From assembly GCA_964480195.1 (NCBI GenBank), contig CAYZOJ010000009.1:1-36489 (forward strand): 36,489 nucleotides of DNA. Direction: 5' to 3'. Below, in pieces: positions 16,697 to 26,800 of this stretch. Made by a program: the position numbers and the translations under genes. The DNA is from Stercoripulliclostridium_A sp964480195. Its GTDB lineage: Bacteria > Bacillota > Clostridia > Christensenellales > DTU072. Under the pieces are notes generated by a model, which ran no database searches, was not told the origin of the DNA, and saw nothing but the letters and a program-made list of their open reading frames with translations. How positions within the stretch are numbered: the first letter of the stretch is position 1; each line of letters starts with the position of its first letter.

Positions 16697-17497
16697 TTAA
16701 ACTACCAAATAGTAGTGATATATGTTCATATCCTTTGTGATGTTTTTGCCGTGATTTCCGAGTCCGTACCATTCCCTGTGTACGCCGTGATCGGGAGAAA
16801 ACGCCATAAACGTCGTTTCGCCCGCGTAGTGCTCTTTTACGGCTTGGTATAAGGAGGCAAAAGTTGCGGTATGTCGTCTTGCAGCATTCATCGCAAGTCG
16901 TGATTCGGGATAGGTCGCGTGCATAACGGTATCGTACTCCATGTTGTAAAGTTCGATGACGTCGTATTCTTTACTCGCTATGAGTTCGAGGGCTTTGTCG
17001 GTCGCGGTTTTATCGGATGAAGTCAAAAAGTAATCTATGTCGCGTCCCGCGAACAAAATCGGAATGCTTTGACCCGCAACGGATACGAGGGCTGTTTTTT
17101 TGCCCGCGACGTGCCAGCGGTCGAAAAGGGAATCTGTTTCGAGCAGGTGTTTGTCGTAACTCTGTATTCCGTGTTCTTCGGGAGTGGCGCCCGTAAACAT
17201 CGTCCCGAAACATACGGGAGTTTTGGGCGGGAAGGCGGTAAGGTATTCGACGCGAAGTTGGGCAACGTCCGTAACGGGCGCGAGTACGTCTTTATGCTTA
17301 TCCGCGAACCATTGTCCGATGGCGTCGGGGTTATAGATGACAACGCGATCGACGGTATCTTTACCCGTTTTTGCTTTTACGAGTTCCGTAATTTCGGGAA
17401 CGTCGGGTTTGTTCAGAGAGAACGCGGGCGGTTCGACGCCGGATATCGTCGCTATGCTTTTTGCAAACCCCGTCAAAGGTGTTTTGTGAAATTCCAT
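16697..17497 (-). CDS. Alkaline phosphatase superfamily phosphodiesterase/phosphatase-like protein
   Basis: A 266-aa protein with the metal-binding layout of the alkaline-phosphatase/nucleotide-pyrophosphatase superfamily. The nucleophile region reads TMFTGATPEEHGI (about residues 99-111). Zinc ligands are suggested by Y-D189-T-V-M-H193, by S-P-D236-H237-G and by G-N-H249-G; D58 in YNPDAIG may be the first metal ligand. It should hydrolyse a phosphate mono- or diester, but the substrate cannot be told. It is shorter than typical type I phosphodiesterases (about 400 aa), so the cap insertions are reduced. No signal peptide is visible. The ATG at 17497, with GGAGGT 4 nt upstream, is preferred to the start at 17515, which lies on the -10 element of its own promoter. 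It is first in an operon with the esterase. Confidence 0.78.
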   Translation of the reverse strand: MEFHKTPLTGFAKSIATISGVEPPAFSLNKPDVPEITELVKAKTGKDTVDRVVIYNPDAIGQWFADKHKDVLAPVTDVAQLRVEYLTAFPPKTPVCFGTMFTGATPEEHGIQSYDKHLLETDSLFDRWHVAGKKTALVSVAGQSIPILFAGRDIDYFLTSSDKTATDKALELIASKEYDVIELYNMEYDTVMHATYPESRLAMNAARRHTATFASLYQAVKEHYAGETTFMAFSPDHGVHREWYGLGNHGKNITKDMNIYHYYLVV

Positions 17498-17513
17498 AAG
17501 TACCTCCGTTGAC

Positions 17514-17543
17514 ATTATAACACGATATCCGTGATTGTGACAA
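17514..17543 (-). promoter_or_regulatory. Sigma-A promoter for the phosphodiesterase-like/esterase operon
   Basis: On the minus strand, TTGTCA (plus 17538-17543) and TATAAT (plus 17514-17519) are 18 nt apart. The predicted start of transcription is about 10 nt before the ATG at 17497, so the ribosome binding site lies almost at the 5' end of the transcript. Confidence 0.75.
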
Positions 17544-17727
17544 AAAAGTTTTAGGTCTTTCGGGACGGCTTATTCAACCGGCGCCGACTCGTTTACGTAG
17601 AAACGCGGAACGCTCTTCGGCGCGGTCTTTGAACTTCCGAAAGGGCAAAAACCCTCTCGAAAGCCGTTTTCGAGGGTCGAAAGAGGCGCCCGCGCGTTAA
17701 ATAAAAGTAAATAATTGTGCGTACGCC
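17544..17727. other. Divergent intergenic region without a supported gene
   Basis: Between the two outward-facing promoters no convincing gene is seen. The stretch holds several short inverted repeats: CTTTCGG at 17557 with CCGAAAG at 17637, GGGC at 17643 with GCCC at 17688, and the hairpin listed separately. TCGAAAG occurs twice (17657 and 17677). A 64-codon minus-strand frame crosses it (17570-17764) but has no ribosome binding site that I could identify. Confidence 0.5.
17654..17676. other. Strong hairpin in the divergent intergenic region
   Basis: Bases 17654-17662 pair with 17668-17676 (nine pairs, one of them T-G in the DNA register) around a GCCGT loop; an alternative pairing uses ACCCTC at 17651 with GAGGGT at 17672. 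No T-run follows on either strand, so it is not a standard terminator. It could be an operator or part of an RNA. Confidence 0.55.
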
Positions 17728-17756
17728 TTGCGCGATAATAAAATTTAATATATAAT
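17728..17756 (+). promoter_or_regulatory. Sigma-A promoter for the giant surface-protein genes
   Basis: TTGCGC (17728-17733) and a perfect TATAAT (17751-17756) are 17 nt apart. The predicted start near 17763 gives a leader of about 63 nt. It can drive both giant surface-protein genes, since only 21 nt separate them. Confidence 0.8.
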
Positions 17757-17768
17757 ATGTGCACAAAT

Positions 17769-17780
17769 GCGGGTGCCCGC
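17769..17780 (+). other. Short GC-rich hairpin at the start of the giant-gene leader
   Basis: GCGGGTGCCCGC folds into a 4-5 bp hairpin only a few bases after the predicted transcription start. A second weak stem (AGGC at 17799 with GCCT at 17808) lies before the GAGG ribosome binding site at 17814-17817. A 5'-end stabilising structure is possible; it does not match a riboswitch I know. Confidence 0.45.
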
Positions 17781-17825
17781 GTTATATAAAGTTTACGTAG
17801 GCGACCTGCCTTCGAGGATAATTAA

Positions 17826-20800
17826 ATGGCGACTAAGAAATCCTATCAACTCAATTCCCAATCAAAAAAACGCATATTTGCGTTGGCTGTAATAATGATG
17901 TGCATTGCTCTCTCGGCGTTCTTCGTGGCGACGGTATCGTCCGCGATAGGCTTGGGAGCTGAAGCGTCGACAGACGGTGGCTCAGGACACACGGACGCCG
18001 TCGTATCGTCTTTTGCCGAAACCGTTGACACGGGCGCGTCGGTTACCGTTAAAGCTACCGACGAGCTGACTCGCGAAACCGGATTGGATTCCACGGCTGA
18101 AGTAAACGTGACGGAAGTCGCTACCGTTACGTTCGATAAAGGTTTCGTAAAGGCTTTCGAAAGCGGAAGACTTACCGCCGAACTTTACGTAAGCGGGAGT
18201 AACGCTCTTAACGTAACCGCGGGCAAAAAGTCTGTCGCCACCGCGAATTACGTTGTCGACGGAGCTCTTGTAGGCAGTGGTTCTTTGAGCGATAAGACGA
18301 CGTTCGAAAATCTCAAACTCACGACAAATAAAGGGAGTTCGTTCGAAACTCTCACTTTCACTTATACCGTAACTCTCAAAGCCGAGGATCGCGCGAGCGG
18401 TATGTCGGGAACTCACGCCGCCGTTTCCGCGGATTGCAACGTAAACCTCATTCTCAAACTCAAATTCGAAGAAGGCAGTGTTACCATAGTGCTCCAAACC
18501 GGCGGAGAGATTTATAAAGGCGAAAAGCTTTTGGCGGGCGAGTATTCGACGACCACGCACAATGTGGCTTTCGGCGAGGCTCTCGATTTCCGTGCCGAAC
18601 CCAAGAACGGATACTATTTCGTAGGTTGGAAGTTCTCCGATAGGGACGTTCGTTCGGACAGCAAGATTTCAAGTTTCGGTTCCGTCGACGCCCCCATTGA
18701 ATACGGCTACGACATTCCCAAAGAAAATCTGACCGTTACGGCGGTTTTCCAACCGTTGACGCTCCAAAACGGCGGTTCGGAGTTTTCTTACAATACCGCG
18801 GAGCAAGGTCCCGCGATAGCGACGTCTTTCGAACTTAATTATATTGTCGTAAACCTCTATTCGGGCACTGTCAACGGAATGCCGATAACTACCTTCGACG
18901 ACGAAGGCAACCAGCAAACGACGATTCAAGAAGACTATGTAATCTCGAACGAAACAAAAAAAACCAAGTATGCGGGTAAATATACTCACGTCGGATACAT
19001 TTTCTATAAAAACTGTCCCGAGGACGAAAGAGTAGAGGCAAACGCCGTAGGCAAAACGATTAACGAGTACGAGATAACCCGTAACGAGCCGACTTTCGTG
19101 CGCGACGACGACAGAACCGAGCAGACAATCAGATACGGCGGTACTCTCGAAGAAGTCGTGCTTACCGGCAAGGCGTATAACAGCGAAAAGATAACCGAAA
19201 AGTTGACGAGTGCGGGTGCCGTAAGTCTTTGGGGCCCTGTCAAAAACGACCAAAACGAAGTAACGGGTTATGCCGAAGTTACGGATTTAACCAAGCTTCT
19301 CGTGCCCGGCGAAGACGATTATTATATAAGATTTACACCCGACGACGTATATAACTACACGTACGTCGAATTGCTTTTACATATCAATGTAGAGGATACC
19401 ATAACGGGTCGCGCGTACAATGCGGACGACTCGACGCGCACGTATTCCGTCCAAAAGTCGATAGTAACCGAGGTCGACGGCAATGTGCCCAACAACCTCG
19501 GTAACACCGCTCTTACGCACGAAGTAATCAAAGTTTCGCTCCGCGCCACGATGACCGATACGAGCGGACGATATTTCTTTATCGGCTGGCGTATCAATCT
19601 TCCCGATACGGGATACTCGTATCTTACGGCGGGAAGCGCGGGAGAAGAGGGTTATAGCGGACTCGAATACGACTATTACATACCGAGAGTAGGCGATATC
19701 AAGTCGGAGTCCGACGAAACGGGAGAAAAAGTATACTACACCAAGGCAGATATCGACGCGTACGCAAGCGCCGAATTTATAGCGTTATTCGTACTCGATA
19801 CAAGCACTCCCGCGGGTACCAACGACCTCGACGTAACGTATACGGGCGGAGGACGCTCGTTGCTTCCGTCGTTCAGCCCCGAAAACGCGGGACACGGTTT
19901 CGGATACACGGACGTAGAGTATTACGACCAAAACGGTACGAGGCTCTCGGGCGCGCCGTCCGCAATAGGCAACTATACGATTAAGTATACCGTTCGCAAT
20001 ACCGAACTTAACGTAGAAGTCGGCGAAAGAGTTATCAATTATAGAATAGTCGCGGGCGTGGTGCAAGCCGAACTCAACGAAAGCAGATCCGTCGGCGAAG
20101 GCAACTACAACGCAACGACGGGTTGGGCTAAAAAGAAATTTTATACCTTATCCGTAAAGGGATTACTTTCGGGCGCGGTAGACAAATACTACTATAAATC
20201 GGCAAACGGCGATTGGACTCTTATAGAAGGCACGATAAGTAGCGGTTCGGGTTGCCGTATAACTTTCGTAACTCCCGACGCAACGGAAACTTCGACAGTC
20301 GACGTTTACTCGTTCAAAGCGGTGGACGCAAACGGCACGGTCGTTGCCGAAACTTCGGGCGCGGGCGTCGAATGCAAAATCGACGGCACTACGCCTTATA
20401 TCTACAGCCTCGTTACGGAATACAGAGGCGAATGGACCAAAAACGAAGTCGTCTATAATATGTCCGTATCCTACGGCGGCAGCGGTGCGGTTATTGATAT
20501 TATGTACGTAAACGAGTCGTCGAGCTGGATAAAACTCGACAGCGAATTATCCTTCCTTACGGGTTCGTCCGTCGAGTACGTCAACAAGGAAATAACGTTT
20601 AGCGTAAACAAAGAGTATACCGGCGATATCAAATTCCGCGTACGCAACGGCGTAGGCGCCACGGTGGAAGACGGCTCCAACTTTGTTGTCAATATAGATA
20701 AGAGCAGTCCCGTACTCGGATTCGGCGAAAACAGCGAAAACGTAAACGCCAACGGCTGGATAGGCGTCGCGACGGATATTACGTTCAGCGTTACCGACGC

Positions 20801-23800
20801 GGGCGGTTCGGGCATAAAAGAAGTTACCGCCGACAATGCGGAAGTAACAAAAAAGAGTGAAGGCGTTTACTCGATAACCGTTAAAGACAGCGCGCGTTAC
20901 GTTGTCAGGGTATGGGATAACGCAGGTAACTATAGCGATACCGAGTATTTTGCGTCCGTCGATACCGAAGACGTTAAGTATACGCTTTCGGACGGTTCGG
21001 TAACGGGCGGTAGCTGGGTAAACGGCGAAGCCGTCGTAAGTTTCGACGTAACGGTAGGCGCGAGCGGTGCAAGACTTTTGTATAGCACGGATGACGGCGC
21101 TACGTACCGTGTTTGCGACGCGGAACTCGGCTTCTATGCGGGCGAAACGACAACGGTCGGTTTGCGCACGGTAAAACTCGAGTATGCGATAGACCTCGAA
21201 GACGGCGAATACGGATATCGTTTCCGTATCGAAAACGGCGCGGGCGTACAAAAAGAATACGACTTCGGCTTTATCGGTTTCGATAGCGTAAGACCGGAAT
21301 TCGGCGAAGTTACGGATATATCGGCATATCAGGGAGTGGCTTGGACGTCGAACGTGATATACGTCGAGTTCAAAGTGACGGACGCTTCGGCACCCGTAAG
21401 CTCGGGTATCGAGTCGGTTACGTCGGATAACGGCGGGGAGCCGATTTACGACGCGACGAGCGGGAAATACACTCTCGCAATAGACAAATGCACTCCGTTC
21501 ACGGTAGTCGCGACGGACAAGGCGGGTAACTCCGCAGAATACGTCTTCAAGGCGAACGTCGATACGGTCGAGCCCACTCTCGACATAAGCGCGTACGTCG
21601 GTGGCGGAGATCCCGGCGATATCAACGTCGTTCCGAGCGGAGATTATAAAGAATACGATTTCGCTTCTTGGATAACGGCGTCGGAGCCCGAGCCTTGGAT
21701 AAGACTCGAGTTTACCATCAACCTTACTGCAAGCGGTAGCGCTCTCGAAATTTCGGAAGACGACGGCGCGACTTGGCGCGCGATTACGGAAACGTATCGT
21801 CCCGAAGGCAACGCCGTTACGGGAACCGTTTCGACGCGTACATATATAACTCAAGAACAAAACAAGAGCTACAAATTCCGTCTTTCGACTGGTTCGGGAC
21901 GCAAAGTCGCTTTCGACCCCGTAGCCGACGGCAAGGCTTACGTCAGAATCGACTTTACCGCGCCGGTACTTCGTTCGAGCACGTACATTTCGGGATACGA
22001 CCTTAACTTCCCCGCGGAAACGCAATGGACGTCCAATGTGGCTGTTTGGAGAATTCTCCCGGGCGACACGGCGGGCGGTTCGGGCGTAAATCATGATACG
22101 ATAGCTCTTTACGAGTTCGATATCGACACTCCCGACGAGGAAGTCGTTTTAAGCAACGTCGACAGCGCAACCAAGCATACGATGACGCTTTCCGGATCGT
22201 ATTTCGTTTACGAATTTACCGAATATAAGAAGTATCTGTTGGCGTTTGAAGACTACGCGGGCAACGTTTATGCAGGAAGTCCCTTCTCTCCCAAAGTCGA
22301 CCTGACGAGCGATTTTGAGCTTGAACTCGGCGCGGTGATACGCACGGAGGGCGGAACGGGTTCCTATGACTACGCGGGCGACGCGTGGCTTGCAAACGAC
22401 GGATACGTCGAGTTTACGGGCGTACCCAAGTTCAACGGCGAGTACAAGGCATTCGGACCGAGCGGAGCGCAAATGCAGTTCAGCGTGGACGGCGGAGCGA
22501 GCTGGTCGGATAGCGTAACGGTAGGCGGTGTAACGTCGACAGTCGTTTATGACAAAGATAACGGAAGCTATATTTTCGCAACTTCGGGTGACCAAGTTTT
22601 GACATATAAATTCCGTCTAATAACGGGCGCGGGCGCGTATTACGCGTGCGAAGGCGAATACTCCGTCAAACGCGACGGCGTAACTCCTACGGTAACCGCT
22701 TTTGCAAAGGCGGACGGCGAAGAGGGCGAATATAACGGCGAATGGACCAAATCCGACATTGCCATAGTCGTTACTACGGAGCACGGCGTAAGCGGTGGCG
22801 TGCTGGAAGCTCGTTTGGGCGAAAACGGCACATGGCAAGAAATTGCTTCCGCAAATATCAATACCGTTGCGACGGGAGATACTGCGGACAAGCATACATA
22901 TACGATAGATTATTCGTATAACGGAAGCGTATATTTCCGTTACGTATCCGGCAAGGTCGAAAACGGCACGCCCGTTTCGGCGGAAACGTCGGGAACGCAA
23001 ATCAAACTCGACAATGCGGAAGTCGAGGCAAGCATTGAAGTTTTAGGCGCGAACGGCGTGTCGGTCGAAAACGGAAGCTGGTCTTACGGCGAGTTGACGA
23101 TCAAGGCGAACGTTACGACGGGCGCGAGCGGAATAAGCGCGGTTTACGTAAGTTACGCAAGCGACGGCGAGTTCGGAGCATACGAACTCGTAAATCCGAC
23201 GGACGGCGAATACAAGGTCAAATTCTCGGCGGAAAGCGCGGAGGGATCGGCGTATCGCGGTTACAAATTCAAGGCGATAAGCGTATCCGGCAAGGAAGCG
23301 GAAACGGATACGTACTCGGTAGGTACCGATAACGCGGTGATTACTCTTGCTCCCGAATATGCGGGCACCAAGGTTGCTAATTACGCGGGCGTATTTACCG
23401 ATTGGTATCTTACGACCGTAAGTATCGCGTTGAATCCCGATAAAGAAAACGCGTCCGGTTACAAGACGTATTACACATATCAAGAGTCCGACGGCAACGG
23501 CGGTTGGGTATCTTCGGGCGTATGGACGGAAGTCGATTCGCACTTCGCGATAGGTTATAAAGAAGACGGCACTCCCGACGATAGAGTAGGCGGTTTGGAC
23601 AGACGCTACGGTTTCAAGACGGTAACGGGTGCGGGAAAAGAACTCGTTTACGCAAACGAGGGCGACGAATGGGTATATCTTCCCATAGACCTTCACACTT
23701 ACTATTTGCGTTTCGAGAGCAGAGTAGGAGATATCGTAATACCCTCTTCTGTCGAATGCGCGACCGTCAGAGGCGCGGGCGAAACGTACAGACGCGGAGA

Positions 23801-26800
23801 TCTCGTAAATATCGGCTACATTCCGACGGGCACGTATCGCTTTAAGTCCGCAAGCATAACGGGACTTACGGTACCGTCCGACAAATCTTTCAACTCGTTG
23901 AGCGTCGGAGTGCAGAACAAAGCGGATAACGATTACGCTATCGTCAGCGTAAACGTATACATCGGTGGCGGGGACGTTGACTTCAAGATTCAACTGTACA
24001 AAGAGGTTAAACTCGAGTATTCCTTAAATAAGCAATATCTGCAAAGCGGTGAGATATCCCACGTAGGAGTCGTGGCGACGGAAGCGGGCTTTACCGAGCT
24101 TTTCGGAACACCGGGATTCGGTTCGACGGGGGCACCCGAACTCGTTGCGGAGTATTACGGCGACGGTTATATCGAAAACACTCCCGCGCAAGCGATAGGC
24201 GAGTATACGGTAACCGTATCTGTATCGGAAGGATACTCGTCGGATTACTTTATATCGAGCGACAGCGTACAAACCTCCCTCACGGTAGTTTACTTTACGG
24301 GGGACGGCACGTCGGTTGACCCGTATCTCGTCAAAGACCAAGCGGACTTCGAGTATATAGATATATACGGAAGCGCGGGCGATTACGATTATCTCGGCGA
24401 AAACAGAACGACGGGATATTTCAAACAGACCGCGGATATATACGTAAGCGCGAGCTTCAAACCTATGGGCGCGGACGGAGACGGATTCAAGGGCGTTTAC
24501 GACGGCAACGGATATCGCGTAATAGGCGAACAGACGTTTAACGTAAAAGACGGCGACTTCGGTTTGTTCCGTACGATAAACGGTGCGAGCATAATGAACC
24601 TCGGCGTCGAATTCGACGTCAAGGGAAGCGGAGTAGGCACTCTCGGATTGATAACGGCGTTTGCAAAAGACAGCGGAATAAGATCTTGTTACGTTGTCGG
24701 CGATATCGAAGTAAAAGGCAACGGTCTTTGCGTCGGCGGTATCGTAGGCGAAGCGGACACGACGTTGGTATCCTTATCGTTTGCGGACGTCCGCATAGAG
24801 GTCGAGCGTTCGTACGGATACGTCGGCGGTATAATCGGTCGCGCAATCAAGTGCTTTACGTCCGACTCGTTTACCGTTTCCGCAATCACGGTAACCGATT
24901 CCCCAAAATACGATTCCGTCGCTGAAGCGGGCACCAAGTTCCTTTACGCAGGCGCAGTCATAGGTTCCGTCGAGATGTTCGGGGACGTTGCGTCCAAGCC
25001 TCAGACAAACAGCTACTACCTCGATAAAAACATCTCTTACGACGGCAGTATCGAAACGGGACTTTCGGTCGGCAACGCGCACTCTTTGAGCGAGTACAAC
25101 GCCCTCCGTCACGTAGGTACGGGCATAGACGCGTTCGCTTCGGAGTCGTTCACGTACGGTGGCAAAAACACCGCGACGACGCTTGTTCAGAACGTCACCG
25201 AAAGAGGTTATACGCTCACCGTAAAAGAGCTGACTTATATGCGTATAGAGCGCGAAAAGGAAGGCAACGACGTTGACGGAAACGGCACTTCCGATGACCC
25301 GTTTATAGTAGATGAGGTATCCAAACTCGGACTAATCGAAATATTCCCGTGGGCGTACTTTATGCAGACCGCGGATATGGAAGTCGGCGTTACTTCGGGT
25401 TACGCGCATACCGTTCCTTTCGTCGGCGTATACGACGGCAACGGTTATAGTTTGAAGAACGTTATAATCTCGGAAGAGCATTCCGACAGCACCGTTTGTT
25501 ACGGCGGACTGTTCGGCGTAAACGGCGGTACGATAAAGAATCTTACCGTGCTCGACGTTGACTACGATTACTCGGTAAACGGCACGATTTACGCGGGCGG
25601 TCTTGTGGGATACGCCAAGGAAGGCTCTGTTATCGAAAACGTCGTCATTACGGGATCGTTGAACGTTAAAGGCGGTGATTCCGCGGTATTCGCTGGCGGA
25701 GTCGTCGGTCTCGGATATGACGCGAAAATAATTTCCGTCATAACTCTTGTCGGCGTAGAAGTCGATTCCGATTATGCGGTAACAGGCGGAATCGCGGGAC
25801 TTATCAAAGGCGCGTCCGCAATGGACGACGCGGTTGCAATATCCTCCGTAAGCGTAAAATCGGAGCGTCGTGCGGATACCGGTGCGGTAATCGGCGCGGT
25901 AGCGGGAACGAGTTCGAGCGTAACGAACGTCGGATATCTCGTTTCGTCCTGCTACGTGGGCGGTAAAGTGCTTGAATCTGCTGTCGGCGTAAACGGCGGA
26001 ATTTCGGTAGGCGCAAGGGCTTACTCCTATAACGACCTTGCGGGAGTCGGCGCGAACGTTACCGTAAACGGCAACGCGGTATACCAAACGATTATCGGTC
26101 TGTATCCTTTCGACGGAAAGGGAACTGAAGCCGATCCGTTCAAGGTTTCGACATACAAAGACCTCTTACAAATAGGTAACTATATGTACGCGAGTTTTGT
26201 ATTGACCGAGGATATATGGATAGGCGATTACGACGCGGATGGCGCGGTGGACGAGGATTACGGTTATGACTACTCGCCCATAGGCAACGGCGCGGCGTTT
26301 ACCGGCGAGCTTAACGGCAAGGGACACACGATTTTCGGGCTCACCGATTCGTTGTTCGCGATTAACGCGGGAACGGTAAGCGGATTGACGCTCAACGTAA
26401 GTTACAAAGTCTATGCTAACGAAGAGGACATCCAAGACGCCGATAAGTTCATAGACGCCGAAGGCAACACCGTTCTGAAAGCCAAGGTTGCTAAACCCGG
26501 CGAAGACGTTGTGTTCGGAGCTGTAGCTCGCGTCAACAGGGATACGGGAGATATAAAACGAGTAGGCGTTACGGGCGAGATATTCGTCAAAGTATCGGGC
26601 AAAGCCAAAGCCACGATAGGCGGTTTGGTGGGAGCCGATTTCGGCGGAAGTATCGCAGGTTGCACCATGAGTGCGGAGATGTGCGTACGCGCTTCGTATA
26701 CGGACGTAGGCGGAGTAGTCGGCGTGGTGTCGGGTTCCGCAGAAGCACTCAAAATGATAGAAACAAACACCGTTATTGTTGACGAAATCGACGTCGGCGG

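Noticed and set aside
16668..16772. Longer N-terminus for the HSL/BD-FAE esterase
   Set aside because: It overlaps the end of the upstream gene by 76 nt, has a basic unstructured sequence unlike the family, and a GAGGT precedes the start at 16667.
17570..17764. A 64-codon minus-strand frame in the divergent intergenic region
   Set aside because: No good ribosome binding site was found before its ATG, it overlaps the plus-strand promoter, and its composition is not clearly protein-like. It is kept only as part of the possible repeat or RNA region.
17757..17825. A riboswitch in the leader of the giant genes
   Set aside because: The leader is only about 63 nt, with two short stems and no conserved core that I recognise.
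20547..22094. A 515-codon minus-strand open frame, with others like it (for example 9864-11270 and 34874-36328)
   Set aside because: These lie wholly opposite well-supported plus-strand genes, have no ribosome binding sites or recognisable domains, and their Arg/Tyr/Val-rich composition is what antisense reading of this codon usage gives.
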